DNA of 64,000 nt from JBNKFV01 sp050289485 (GCA_050289485.1 JBNKFV010000029.1:326054-390053), one strand, 5' to 3'; counted from the first letter of the stretch, positions 26,304 through 35,218 are shown. The notes: generated by a model from the letters alone, not told the origin. Numbers and translations are program-made.

Positions 26304-28490
26304 ATGAAACACATTACCTTTATCACAGGACAGTTACCAAAAAACCGCCTTGTGGCAGCGGTCGCACTGGCTTCGGGTGTCTTCGCTGGTTCCGACGCTG
26401 TAGCGCAGGACGGAATGGCCGCCCTGGAAGAAATTGTGGTGACGGCAGAGCGCCGCTCTGCAGATGTACAGGATATTCCGATTTCTATGTCTGTTTTCAA
26501 TGAAGCATTGTTGGAGAGAAAATCTGTTAGCCGACTGGAAGATTTGCAATTTGCTTCACCAGGTTTAGCTGTGAATAACGCTGGGCTAACACAATCCGTG
26601 AATATCCGCGGCATAGGTTTGGCCAGTGGTTCACCGGCAGTTACCAATGGCGTGGCGACTTATGTAGATGGATTATTTCAGCCACCTATCGTGAGTGCTA
26701 ATACGTTTTATGATATTGCTGATGTGCAGGTGTTGCGTGGGCCTCAGGGTACGTTTGCGGGTGCTAACTCTACCGGTGGTGCTATTGTGATTAACAGCAA
26801 GCGACCACAAATAGGCGAAGACATTAATGGTTATGTGGAACTGGGGCTTGGAAACTACTCAGAGCGCAATGCGCAGGGTGCAGTAGGCTTTTCTTTAGGC
26901 GATACCTTTGCGGTACGCGCAGCAATGAATCTTCAAGACCGAGACAGCTATTACAACTCTGTGGGTACAGAACATACAACGGCCGGCAGTCTGGACGAAG
27001 AAAGTATTCGACTAAGCGCATTGTGGGCGCCGACTGAAGCGTTGGAAATTTATACGAAATACGATAGAGCTGACAAGTCTACCGGTGGTTACGCGTATCG
27101 ACCAATCCCTACGACGGCCAATGCAGCAGGTCGTGTCGGTGGCATTCGGGATTTAAGCTATAACTCACCCACCGCAAATGATGAAACGGCAGAAACCGGC
27201 CAGTTTGAAGTCAGTTATGCCCTGGATAGCGGTGTTAACCTGAAATGGGTCAGTGGTTACCAGGAAAAAGAAATTAACAATCTCTATGATTCAGATGGCA
27301 CCGTGCTAGACACTGTTTCCCGTGATCAGTTCGTGGGTGAAGATCAGATCAGCCATGAGTTCAATATTATTTCCGATACTGGTGAAAAGCTGGAGTGGGT
27401 AGTTGGTGGTTATTACCAGAAAAACAAAATTGATGTAAATATCGCTAACAGTTCGGGTGTTACTATTCTTGCTGCCACTGACAAAGTCATAAAAGGTGCG
27501 TTTGGTCAGGTTGGTTACTTTGTTACTGATGATGTTCAGGTTGAATTTGGTTTGCGAAAGGCCTGGTTCGAAGCAGACAACGACCCCGACAGTGGTGTTT
27601 TCATCGTGCCCCTAAATAACCTGAAAGTCGCCGAGATTTCCGGTAGTTACAAAGATGACTCCTTACTGGGTAAGTTGTCGGTGAACTGGAACTACGATGA
27701 AAACAATTTGGTTTATGCTTTTGTGGCCAAAGGTTACAAGCCGGGTGGTATTAATTCGGCCGTATCGACCTTTGACGGAGAAACCGTGTGGTCTTATGAA
27801 GCTGGCTGGAAATCCACTATGCTTGACGGCCGTTTGCGTACCACGGCTAGTCTGTTCTATAACGACTATGAAAACTTTCAGAACAACGCCATTGATCTGA
27901 GCACGGGTCGCAATGATGTCTACAATATTGCCGAAGCGACAATTCAGGGGTTGGAACTGTCGGCGGAAGGACAATTTGGTGCACTGCGTGTGGATGCCAG
28001 TTTTTCCTATGTGGACTCCGAACTGAAACCAACCTTGGCACTGGTAAATACTCGTGCTTTGCCGGGCAGTAATCTGGGGCCTCAGTGTGCGGCGGGTCAG
28101 CCCTCCAATCCCCCTGTGTGTTTTGATTATACAAGTTACCTGTTAGGAACCGATGCAGGCCCCAACCTCTACGCACCGGAATACAGTTTTACCGTTGGTG
28201 TGGAGTATGAGTTCGTTGTATTTAATGGCGCCACACTGACACCGCGTTTGAATTACGCCTGGCTCGATGAGCAGTGGAATAATTTGATTTACAATGAAAC
28301 GACGGATCTGCTGGAGTCACGTGGCTTGCTATCGGCCATGGTGACGCTGGAAAAAGATACGTGGAAGGTGCAAGCCTATGGCCGCAACCTGGCCGACAAA
28401 GAGTATATCACTGGGCAGGAAACCAACTTCAATCAGGAGTTTTATGGCGCACCTCGGGAATATGGGGTGAACTTCACCTATAATTTCTAA
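26304..28490 (+). CDS. TonB-dependent receptor of the quinate/shikimate cluster
   Basis: Outer-membrane receptor of 728 residues with an N-terminal signal (ending near DAVAQ), TonB box EEIVVTAERR, plug motifs VNIRGIGLASGS and VQVLRGPQGTFAGANSTGGA, and a barrel ending in FTYNF. It follows quiC by 68 bases on the same strand, so it likely imports a plant-derived quinate or shikimate ester or a related phenolic; the substrate is inferred from context only. Confidence 0.88.
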   Translation: MKHITFITGQLPKNRLVAAVALASGVFAGSDAVAQDGMAALEEIVVTAERRSADVQDIPISMSVFNEALLERKSVSRLEDLQFASPGLAVNNAGLTQSVNIRGIGLASGSPAVTNGVATYVDGLFQPPIVSANTFYDIADVQVLRGPQGTFAGANSTGGAIVINSKRPQIGEDINGYVELGLGNYSERNAQGAVGFSLGDTFAVRAAMNLQDRDSYYNSVGTEHTTAGSLDEESIRLSALWAPTEALEIYTKYDRADKSTGGYAYRPIPTTANAAGRVGGIRDLSYNSPTANDETAETGQFEVSYALDSGVNLKWVSGYQEKEINNLYDSDGTVLDTVSRDQFVGEDQISHEFNIISDTGEKLEWVVGGYYQKNKIDVNIANSSGVTILAATDKVIKGAFGQVGYFVTDDVQVEFGLRKAWFEADNDPDSGVFIVPLNNLKVAEISGSYKDDSLLGKLSVNWNYDENNLVYAFVAKGYKPGGINSAVSTFDGETVWSYEAGWKSTMLDGRLRTTASLFYNDYENFQNNAIDLSTGRNDVYNIAEATIQGLELSAEGQFGALRVDASFSYVDSELKPTLALVNTRALPGSNLGPQCAAGQPSNPPVCFDYTSYLLGTDAGPNLYAPEYSFTVGVEYEFVVFNGATLTPRLNYAWLDEQWNNLIYNETTDLLESRGLLSAMVTLEKDTWKVQAYGRNLADKEYITGQETNFNQEFYGAPREYGVNFTYNF

Positions 28491-28494
28491 CCAT

Positions 28495-28607
28495 TAACCC
28501 GGCGACAAAATAGATCTCCATATCTATTTTGTCGCACGCCTTGGGAATACCCGCGGAATTTTATGAAATCCGTCGCATTCCCAAGACTTACATTGGCCTG
28601 CGACCAA
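28495..28607. repeat. three-hairpin repeat, copy 1
   Basis: A 113-bp unit right after the receptor stop codon. Hairpin 1 is a perfect 13-bp stem (28503-28515 with 28522-28534, CGACAAAATAGAT and its complement). Hairpin 2 pairs CTTGGGAAT with ATTCCCAAG. Hairpin 3 is TTGGCC-TGC-GACCAA. A similar unit occurs at 34693-34807 and its last third at 38103-38137. Function unknown; 3'-end protection or termination is possible. Confidence 0.8.
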
Positions 28608-28629
28608 CTTTCAGGTTTGTAACTTCAAA

Positions 28630-28666
28630 CCGCCCCTTACTGTTATTAGTAAGGGGGCGGTTTTTT
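28630..28666 (+). terminator. strong intrinsic terminator directly upstream of the tannase gene
   Basis: CCGCCCCTTACT (28630-28641) pairs with AGTAAGGGGGCGG (28648-28660) around a six-base loop, followed by six Ts at 28661-28666. The T-run ends only 22 bases before the tannase start codon, so it either ends the upstream transcript or acts as an attenuator for the tannase gene. Confidence 0.85.
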
Positions 28667-28688
28667 ATCGACAGTGAAAGGAATAACC

Positions 28689-30302
28689 ATGAATCAAAAA
28701 GCAAACATTTTCCCCCGGTGGAAGGGGGCTATGTTAAGCGGTATTGCTCTGGCTCTGGTGTCGTCTGCGAGTTCGGCTGCTGCCTTGTGGGGAGCTGCCC
28801 CGAAGGATGCCCCAGCTGAGCGCTGTGCGAGCTTAACCGAGCTTTCCGTGCCGGGTTACGACCTGAGTGTTATCGGCGCGGATTATATCGACAGCCCCGA
28901 TAAAATGCCTGCACCGAAACGCCCTGGCCGCGAAGTGAATAAAGACGCTTTTACGCCTTACTGCCGCTTGGAAGGAACTTTTGAAAAACGCACGGGTGCA
29001 GATGGAAAGCCTTATGCCATTGGTTTTGCCGTGGCCTTTCCCGATAACTGGAATGGGCGTTTTTTGTTTCAGGGCGGCGGTGGCCTTAATGGTATTCTTC
29101 TCGAACCCATGGGCGCATTAGCGGCAGGCGATGTAACGGCTTTATTTCAAGGTTATGCGGTAGCCAGTACCGACTCAGGCCACAAGGGCCTGGTGTTTGA
29201 CACCCGCTTTTTTGCTGATCAGCAGGCGCTGATTAATTTCTATGGTCAGGCGGTTGCCAAAACAACAAAGCTAGGCAAGACGCTGGTGGCTGACTATTAC
29301 GGTGATACACCGGAACACAGTTATTTTGTCGGTTGCTCCACCGGTGGCCGCGAGGCCATGACCATGTCGCAGCGCTATCCGGATTACTTCGACGGTATCA
29401 TTGCCGGCGCGCCGGCGCGCACCACTAACCTGTCGGAAATTGCTGACCTCTGGTCTGCTTACGTTTTACGTCAGGCAACTGATCCCGGCGATGAAAATCC
29501 GTTTTCGCCACAAGAGCAAGATTTAATTGTTGATAGCTTGCTTGAACAATGTGATGCCAAAGATGGCATGCAAGACCAATTAATCTTCGACGTTAAAGGT
29601 TGCGACTTTGATCCTGCTGTCTTGCAGTGCGGCAGTGGTGAGAAAGCGGGCGCAAGCTGTTTGTCGGCAGCCAAAGTTGATGCATTAAAGGCAGCGTTCG
29701 CCGGACCCAAGCGCGCTAACGGCGACAATGTTTATCCGGGTTTTTACTTCGATACGGGCATCTCCGCCAAACCGGATAAAAGCATTCCTGGCTTGCTTCA
29801 GGCGATGGCCGCCCCCTTAGGGAGCCCGCGTTTGTCGCAGCCATTTGATATCGAGGCGGAACTTGCCTTGGCAAAATCCTATCCCTTGGCACCGGGCAAT
29901 GCCACCCTGGAAAACCTTAGCAGCTTTGCCGCCTATGGCAGCAAGTTAATGTTCTTCCATGGCGTCAGCGACCCCTGGTTTTCTGCCAAGGATACCGAAG
30001 GGTACTTTCAGCGTATGACCGCAGCCAACGGTGGCAGTGAAGCGGTTAGTGAGTGGTCGCAACTTTATTTTGTGCCGGGCATGGGGCATTGCGGCGGCGG
30101 TGAACACACGCTGGATAAATTCGATATGTTGTCAGCCCTGGTGGGCTGGGTGGAAGAGGGCCGGGCACCCGAGTCGGTAACGGCAACCGGGCCTTCCATG
30201 CCGGGGGTTAGCCGGCCGTTGTGTCCTTATCCGCAGGTGACGACTTATCAGGGTGAGGGTGACCCTGATAAGGCCGACGCCTACCATTGCCAATTGCCTT
30301 AA
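28689..30302 (+). CDS. tannase/feruloyl esterase family protein
   Basis: A 537-residue secreted esterase with a signal peptide of about 35 residues (ending SSAAAL). The family nucleophile motif GCSTGGRE puts the Ser near residue 217 with the adjacent Cys, the acid Asp lies in GVSDPWFS and the His with its Cys partner in PGMGHCGGG. The family hydrolyses gallate, ferulate or chlorogenate esters. Beside quinate/shikimate genes, release of quinate from chlorogenic-type esters is attractive but inferred. ATG 28689 is preceded by AAAGGA; the upstream GTG at 28674 is unlikely. Confidence 0.88.
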   Translation: MNQKANIFPRWKGAMLSGIALALVSSASSAAALWGAAPKDAPAERCASLTELSVPGYDLSVIGADYIDSPDKMPAPKRPGREVNKDAFTPYCRLEGTFEKRTGADGKPYAIGFAVAFPDNWNGRFLFQGGGGLNGILLEPMGALAAGDVTALFQGYAVASTDSGHKGLVFDTRFFADQQALINFYGQAVAKTTKLGKTLVADYYGDTPEHSYFVGCSTGGREAMTMSQRYPDYFDGIIAGAPARTTNLSEIADLWSAYVLRQATDPGDENPFSPQEQDLIVDSLLEQCDAKDGMQDQLIFDVKGCDFDPAVLQCGSGEKAGASCLSAAKVDALKAAFAGPKRANGDNVYPGFYFDTGISAKPDKSIPGLLQAMAAPLGSPRLSQPFDIEAELALAKSYPLAPGNATLENLSSFAAYGSKLMFFHGVSDPWFSAKDTEGYFQRMTAANGGSEAVSEWSQLYFVPGMGHCGGGEHTLDKFDMLSALVGWVEEGRAPESVTATGPSMPGVSRPLCPYPQVTTYQGEGDPDKADAYHCQLP

Positions 30303-30329
30303 CTGCGGGGTAGTTAATAGGCAGATAAA

Positions 30330-30364
30330 GGGGCGTAACGAATAAATCTCATACGTTACGCCCC
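30330..30364. terminator. hairpin after the tannase gene
   Basis: GGGGCGTAACG (30330-30340) and CGTTACGCCCC (30354-30364) form an 11-bp perfect stem with a 13-base loop. There is no T-run, so termination strength is uncertain. The rest of 30303-30569 has no recognisable element. Confidence 0.5.
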
Positions 30365-30569
30365 CATAGCGGGTTGCCATTGGGCGGCCAGGATACTGTG
30401 ATCACAATCTGCGTTTGGCACTGGACCATTGCGACTGTGTTGTAGTGCTGCAAGAAGGCGTTATTGGCGTTTGTGACGGCAAGTCAATACAGTACAGATG
30501 CACCATTCCTGGGAATCTTCGTTATACTGCGTGCAATCAGTGTAAAAGCAGATCCAACCCAGGGTAATC

Positions 30570-31913
30570 ATGGCATCAACACTTTCGACAAAAGCGGTAT
30601 TGCAGTTTTTCCTCAAAGGCGGCGCCACACAGTCGCTGTTTCGCTGGTTGGACTTTCGTTTATTCGTCGCTCGCAAAAACCTGACACTAGTCGCTGATAA
30701 TGCGCAAAGCCCTATTGCTAGTTCTGCTGCCAGTTCTACTACAAGCCCCGCGTCGGCACCAGCCCACTATCTGAGCCTCTGGGAGCAACAGCTCACCCTT
30801 AGCAGCCCTGCTACCTGGTTCTTGCGCTTGGCGGCAGCCGTCGTCGCACTGATTGGTTTCAGCGCGATGGCGGGGGTGCTGAATTACAGTGGGCAACACC
30901 CCATCAATATTTGGGTACCGTTGGCGTTGTTTGCGTTTGTACCCTTGCTATTCACCCTCAGCAGTTTTTATTTCTCGGTGCTGTCGCCAGCGAAACACCA
31001 TTTGCAGGGCCACCCGTTGCTAATGGTGTTGGTCAACAAACTCAAGTTAGAACCGTTTCTGCCCTATAAAAATTTGCTACTGCCATGGTTGTTCTGGCAA
31101 ACGCAAACACTGGCTATTGTGTTTTCGGTGTCGGCGTTGCTGTCGTTTTTCTTATTGGCAACGTTTCAGGATTACCGGTTTGGCTGGTCGTCAACCTTAA
31201 TGACCGACAATGCCACCATGACCCAGTTAATGGCCATTATTAGCTGGCCGTGGCATTGGTTGATGGCATCGCCCAGCGCAGAATTAATTAGCCACAGCCG
31301 TTTTAGTGTGCCTGTTGTACCGGGGGCTATGCAGGATTTTACGAAGAGCGCCGTGAACAATACCTGGTGGATAACCCTCGTCATGGCCATGGTGGTCTAT
31401 GGCTTATTGCCCCGGCTCTTGTTAGCGCTGTTTTTACGCCAGCGTTTTATTGGTAAGTTGCGCAGCAATATTCTCAACAGCAGTGATGTTGAACAATTTA
31501 TTATTGCCCAACAACATCAGGAAAGTCGCAACCCTATTCAGTCAGACGATGCACTGGTACAGCTCGCCCCAGTGGACCTTAATCAACCCAATATTGATTT
31601 AATCACCTGGCAGCAACCGGATGTTAACGTACCCGTCGTGAAAAATTTAGGCAGTGCAGACTGGTTAGATGATGAACAATGGTTGCAGTCACCGGCCAGT
31701 GTGCGCGTAAATCCCGTGCGGGTTATTGTGGATCCGTTGCAAACTCCCACCGGGGAATTGGCAGACTGCATTGATTTTCTTAAACAAAAAAACGCCACGG
31801 TTGAGCTTGTTTTGTATGGAAAAGCCGCAGCCGATTCCCGTTATCTCAATCAGCAGAAGTCCTGGCAGTTTTTTGCAGATCGCAATCACATAGTGTTAAA
31901 GGTGGGTAACTAA
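30570..31913 (+). CDS. DUF2868 membrane protein
   Basis: A 447-residue protein with four to five hydrophobic helices (about residues 80-300) and a soluble C-terminal third (VNPVRVIVDPLQTPTGELAD). It resembles DUF2868 proteins, which are regularly found directly upstream of DUF3482 GTPases. Here the stop codon is immediately followed by the GTG start of that partner. The pair has no established function; a membrane-associated GTPase system is the natural reading. Confidence 0.8.
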   Translation: MASTLSTKAVLQFFLKGGATQSLFRWLDFRLFVARKNLTLVADNAQSPIASSAASSTTSPASAPAHYLSLWEQQLTLSSPATWFLRLAAAVVALIGFSAMAGVLNYSGQHPINIWVPLALFAFVPLLFTLSSFYFSVLSPAKHHLQGHPLLMVLVNKLKLEPFLPYKNLLLPWLFWQTQTLAIVFSVSALLSFFLLATFQDYRFGWSSTLMTDNATMTQLMAIISWPWHWLMASPSAELISHSRFSVPVVPGAMQDFTKSAVNNTWWITLVMAMVVYGLLPRLLLALFLRQRFIGKLRSNILNSSDVEQFIIAQQHQESRNPIQSDDALVQLAPVDLNQPNIDLITWQQPDVNVPVVKNLGSADWLDDEQWLQSPASVRVNPVRVIVDPLQTPTGELADCIDFLKQKNATVELVLYGKAAADSRYLNQQKSWQFFADRNHIVLKVGN

Positions 31914-33338
31914 GTGGCTAAATCGGTATCGACACCCATGTTTGCCGTGGTTGGCCATCCCAATAAAGGTAAGTCGAGTATTGTCGCGACCTTAACACGA
32001 CAAGATGCAGTAAAAATTTCAGCTATATCGGGTACCACAACCACGGCGCAAACATTCGACCTCAGTATTGAAGGCGCAACCCAATACACACTGGTCGACA
32101 CGCCGGGGTTTCAGCGTCCACGGCAGGTGCTTGCCTGGTTGCAACAACATTCCCCCAATGCCGCCGAGCGTAAACAAACAGTACAGGCGTTTGTGGAAGA
32201 GCACGCAGAGGCCGCACTACAAAATACCGACGCAAAATATCACGATGAAATCGAACTGCTAAAGCCAATACTCAATGGCGCTGGCATTATCTACGTCGTC
32301 GATGGTTCGTTACCCTACAGCCCCGAATTTGAAGCAGAAATGACCATTCTGCAATGGACCGGCCAACCGCGTATGGCGCTGATCAATCCCATTGGGGATG
32401 AAGCCTATGTGCAGGAATGGCAAAACGCCCTAAGTCAGTATTTTAGTGTGGTGCGGGTCTTTAACCCCCTGACCGCAGACCACCAAAAACAATTTGCAGT
32501 ACTGTCGGCGTTTACAGAATTGTATGAGCCATGGCGCGCAGCCATTGAATCGACCATGGCCGTATTAACGCAGTATTTTCAGCGACTGGAAGCGCAGGGC
32601 GCTTATATTGTGGCGGAACATATCCAACAAATGCTCAGCCACGTGAGCGAAGTGAAAGTGCCTGCCAAATTCGCACAACATTTATTGCAGGACAAATTAA
32701 AAAAAGATTATCAACAAGCCCTGCGCGATATCGAAGCCAGTATGCAGCGTCAATTACAAGCATTATTTGCCCATCCACAAATGCGCACACAGGCACAACA
32801 GTTAACCGCCGACTATCCGGACCTGTTCGACGCCAGCCATTGGTACTTATACGGATTAGATCGACAAAAAATTATTACCCTGGCAGCCTCAGCGGGTGCG
32901 GCCGCCGGTGCGGTTATCGATGTAGGCGTAGGCGGCAGTTCATTAATGGCGGGAGCATTAGTGGGCGGCGTGTTGTCGGGTATCGCATCACTGGTGGCAA
33001 CCTCAGACCCGGAAAAATTAAAGATTAATGGTGTCCCCTTAGCCGGCAAAACATTAACCGCCGGCCCAACCAAAGAACTCACCTTTATTTTTGTACTGCT
33101 GGGCCGCGCCATCGATTTTTTAGAAATGATCCTAAATCGCACCCACGCAGACCGCTCAATCGCAGAACTCAAACACACCCACTTAACCGAACGCCTTAAT
33201 CACTTACCGAAAGTAGAACAGGTGCAACTTACAAGGTTATTGCAACAAACCCACAAAGGGCTAAGCGAATCAGACTTGCTCAAGTTAAGGGATTGGATTT
33301 TAAAATTACTAGTGAGCGAAAAAAATACGCAACAATAA
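31914..33338 (+). CDS. DUF3482-type GTPase
   Basis: A 474-residue GTPase with P-loop VVGHPNKGKSSIVATL near residue 12, switch region ISGTTTTAQTFD and G3 motif LVDTPGFQ. A C-terminal part contains a glycine-rich hydrophobic hairpin (SAGAAAGAVIDVGVGGSSLM), typical of the DUF3482 family. It starts with GTG directly after the stop of the DUF2868 gene and is surely cotranscribed. The codons for EAYVQEWQNALSQYF recur as a decayed copy near 35163. Confidence 0.85.
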   Translation: MAKSVSTPMFAVVGHPNKGKSSIVATLTRQDAVKISAISGTTTTAQTFDLSIEGATQYTLVDTPGFQRPRQVLAWLQQHSPNAAERKQTVQAFVEEHAEAALQNTDAKYHDEIELLKPILNGAGIIYVVDGSLPYSPEFEAEMTILQWTGQPRMALINPIGDEAYVQEWQNALSQYFSVVRVFNPLTADHQKQFAVLSAFTELYEPWRAAIESTMAVLTQYFQRLEAQGAYIVAEHIQQMLSHVSEVKVPAKFAQHLLQDKLKKDYQQALRDIEASMQRQLQALFAHPQMRTQAQQLTADYPDLFDASHWYLYGLDRQKIITLAASAGAAAGAVIDVGVGGSSLMAGALVGGVLSGIASLVATSDPEKLKINGVPLAGKTLTAGPTKELTFIFVLLGRAIDFLEMILNRTHADRSIAELKHTHLTERLNHLPKVEQVQLTRLLQQTHKGLSESDLLKLRDWILKLLVSEKNTQQ

Positions 33339-33399
33339 TAGGGATAACCCTTTGTTAGCCTAAAACCAGGCCTCTCCAACAGCATCATTGATATACCAA

Positions 33400-33702
33400 C
33401 ATACTATTTTTATACAGTATATTTTTTGAGCAGAAATATTAAGGCGTGTTTTTCTGAAAATGGCACGTAAAGTTTGCGCGACTATCAAGAAGATGCTAAA
33501 AATAACCTTATCCCGCCAAAGGGTTAAAAAATTCCCATTCGAAATAACCGACACAGGAAACCAAGATAACGCGCATGCGTGTATTTTTGGAGCGAAGGGG
33601 TGGGTCGATATGAAAAAGCTTATTTTAAATCAAATAATTAAACCGGGGATCAATGGGGTCAGAGTGATTGATTTTTTAACCCGGAAAATAAAGGCAAGCT
33701 AA
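33400..33702 (+). repeat. micro-ORF module, copy A
   Basis: Shares with copies B (43438-43742) and C (58163-58464) a TTATACAGTATATTT-like start, the micro-ORF1 start MARKVCATIKKMLK at 33460, a TAACC/GGGTTA pair, the imperfect hairpin at 33561-33590, a GCGAAGG ribosome-site-like stretch, and micro-ORF2. Here a one-base deletion removes the micro-ORF1 stop and fuses both frames into 80 codons (33460-33702). The end of micro-ORF2 runs into a REP/MITE-like element, so this copy looks disrupted. Confidence 0.75.
33610..33702 (+). CDS. micro-ORF2 of module A
   Basis: Thirty codons starting MKKLILNQIIKPG, aligned with MQKTPLNQVAKPA in module B and MSKSFLNQIDSLK in module C. The stop TAA at 33700-33702 abuts another ATG at 33703. 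The last half is encoded by the repeat that starts at 33655, so the original C-terminus is lost. Coding status is inferred from conservation across the three modules. Confidence 0.4.
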   Translation: MKKLILNQIIKPGINGVRVIDFLTRKIKAS

Positions 33703-33790
33703 ATGGCCCCTGATTTAATTCCCCAAGGTCTGTTGGAGAATATTAATCCAGCCCCCATAATAATATCAATGACTCTGACCCTATCGATTC
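33655..33790. repeat. REP/MITE-like element, copy 1
   Basis: Begins GGGGTCAGAGTGATTGATTT and ends with the near-complement ATCAATGACTCTGACCC followed by a duplicated CTATCGATTCTGACC. A similar unit lies at 35014-35151 in the same orientation, so the two bracket the secreted esterase gene. Ends of the form GGGGTCAGA are common in REP elements moved by RAYT-type transposases. No transposase is present here. Confidence 0.7.
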
Positions 33791-33832
33791 TGACCCTATC
33801 GATTCCACAATTATTATTACACGAGGCAAAAA

Positions 33833-34711
33833 ATGAATCGAATATACGTTATATTGCTCTTCACTTTGTTAGCATCATGCGGAGGTGGTGGTTCATCGGG
33901 TGTTACATCGACGAGTGAGCCACCGTCTACAGAAACTAGTGAGCCAGCATCTCTAGCCCCTAATGACAGTTCTGGTTGCGGCAGTGCGGCCCAGTTTGCT
34001 ACAGGCTTGGAATCCATATCCATTGACGGCACATCACGTAGTTATTGGATCGAGATGCCAGCCAACTATGACCCTGATCAAGCCTATCCTTTAATTGTCG
34101 CGCTGCACTGGAGAGGTGGAAGCGCGTCCGAAATTTATGGGTGGAATGGCTTTTTCGGACTTAAGGAACAATACAATGGAAACGCCATTTTCTTAGCTCC
34201 TGATGGCCTGGATGCAGGTTGGGCTAACCCCGGTGACCGCGATATCCGCTTCATGCGCGCCATGATTACTGAAGTGCAGGAAGGCGTATGTACTGATACC
34301 AGGCATGTCTTCGCTACGGGTTTTAGTTTCGGCGGTATGATGTCTAATGCTATTGGCTGTCAGATGGGCGATGTAGTTCGAGCTATTGTGCCAATGGCTG
34401 GTTCACTCTGGAGCGGTTGCGCAGATTCAGCTGAAAAAGTGGCCGCTTTGTTTATTCATGCCAAAGATGATAACACCGTGCCTTACTCGGCAGGAGAAGA
34501 GGCGCGCGATGTTTTCCTTTCGCGAAACGGGTGCAGTGCATCCACAGAGCCTTTGGGTAGCAACGGTTGTGTTGAGTACACAGGGTGCGAGAGCGATAAC
34601 CCTGTTGTTTGGTGCGGCACGGAAACCGGGGGACATTGGTACCCAGATTTTTCTGCGCAAGAGTCCAAGGAATTTTTTGACCGCTTTACTATTAACCCGG
34701 CGACAAAATAA
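33833..34711 (+). CDS. secreted lipoprotein esterase (PHB depolymerase/feruloyl esterase family)
   Basis: A 292-residue alpha/beta hydrolase exported as a lipoprotein: the N-terminus has the lipobox LLASC followed by a glycine/serine linker. The fold begins at SISIDGTSRSYWIEMPANYD, with PLIVALHWRGG as the oxyanion region and nucleophile motif GFSFGGMM near residue 164. The family includes acetylxylan and feruloyl esterases and polyhydroxybutyrate depolymerases (CE1/LpqC-like). The C-terminal INPATK and stop codon are encoded by the three-hairpin repeat starting at 34693, so the end may have been remodelled. Confidence 0.85.
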   Translation: MNRIYVILLFTLLASCGGGGSSGVTSTSEPPSTETSEPASLAPNDSSGCGSAAQFATGLESISIDGTSRSYWIEMPANYDPDQAYPLIVALHWRGGSASEIYGWNGFFGLKEQYNGNAIFLAPDGLDAGWANPGDRDIRFMRAMITEVQEGVCTDTRHVFATGFSFGGMMSNAIGCQMGDVVRAIVPMAGSLWSGCADSAEKVAALFIHAKDDNTVPYSAGEEARDVFLSRNGCSASTEPLGSNGCVEYTGCESDNPVVWCGTETGGHWYPDFSAQESKEFFDRFTINPATK

Positions 34712-34807
34712 ATCTCCTTAATCTATTTTGTCACATGCCTTGGAAATAGCCGCGGAATTTTACGAAATTCCTTGTATTCCCAAGGCTTACATTGGCCTGT
34801 GGCCAAT
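34693..34807. repeat. three-hairpin repeat, copy 2
   Basis: Aligns along its length with 28495-28607: CCCGGCGACAAAATA, ATCTATTTTGTC, CGCGGAATTTTA and TTACATTGGCCTG are shared. It keeps hairpin 2 (CCTTGG...CCAAGG) and restores hairpin 3 (TTGGCC-TGT-GGCCAA). It overlaps the last codons of the esterase gene. Confidence 0.8.
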
Positions 34808-35013
34808 GGCGGTGCGTCTCTGCGCCGCTTATTAACCCGACAATAATGCTCGCCGGGTTAATAATTAGTGTCCAGCTATAAACGCTAAAAGTACTGAAAA
34901 TAAAAGAAAGCCCTGGTTTGTGGTATGGAAATGGCTCTCGTACTTTGTAGAGGTGTTCATCAAGGAAGTGGCCACAAATCAAAAGGGCCTGCCGGAGCAA
35001 GAAATCGATCAGA

Positions 35014-35151
35014 AGGGTCAGAATCATTGATTTTTTAACCCGGAAAATAAAGGTGAGCTAAGCGGGCCGTGATTTAATTCCCCTCTATCTGTTAAAGGAG
35101 AAAACTGCGTCCGCTCCTATAAATATCAATGACTCTGGCTCCATCGATTCT
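35014..35151. repeat. REP/MITE-like element, copy 2
   Basis: Same order as 33655-33790: GGGTCAGAATCATTGATTTTTT, then CCCGGAAAATAAAGG, GTGATTTAATTCCCC, and AATATCAATGACTCTG with CCATCGATTC. The middle is more diverged. It lies 1.2 kb downstream of copy 1. Confidence 0.7.
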
Positions 35152-35162
35152 CTTATGGTGGA

Positions 35163-35218
35163 AAGCCTATGTGCAAGAATGGAAAAACTCCTTAAGCCAA
35201 TATGTTAACTTCGCCCGG
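35163..35218 (+). pseudogene. fragment of a DUF3482 gene
   Basis: These 56 bases match 32401-32456 inside the DUF3482 gene. The encoded KAYVQEWKNSLSQYVN parallels EAYVQEWQNALSQYFS. There is no ORF around it. It shows that a second copy of the GTPase gene was once here, or that a piece was copied by recombination. The rest of 34808-35500 has no gene that I can support. Confidence 0.65.

Noticed and set aside
28529..28819. 96-codon ORF across the repeat and terminator before the tannase gene
   Set aside because: It spans two hairpins and a terminator and overlaps the tannase signal peptide in another frame.
33398..33420. LexA box in module A
   Set aside because: Only the ACAG half and the spacer resemble a box; the other half-site is TACT, so it does not fit CTGT-N8-ACAG.
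33703..33918. 71-codon ORF starting right after micro-ORF2 of module A
   Set aside because: It is read from the REP/MITE-like repeat and runs into the start of the esterase gene in another frame.
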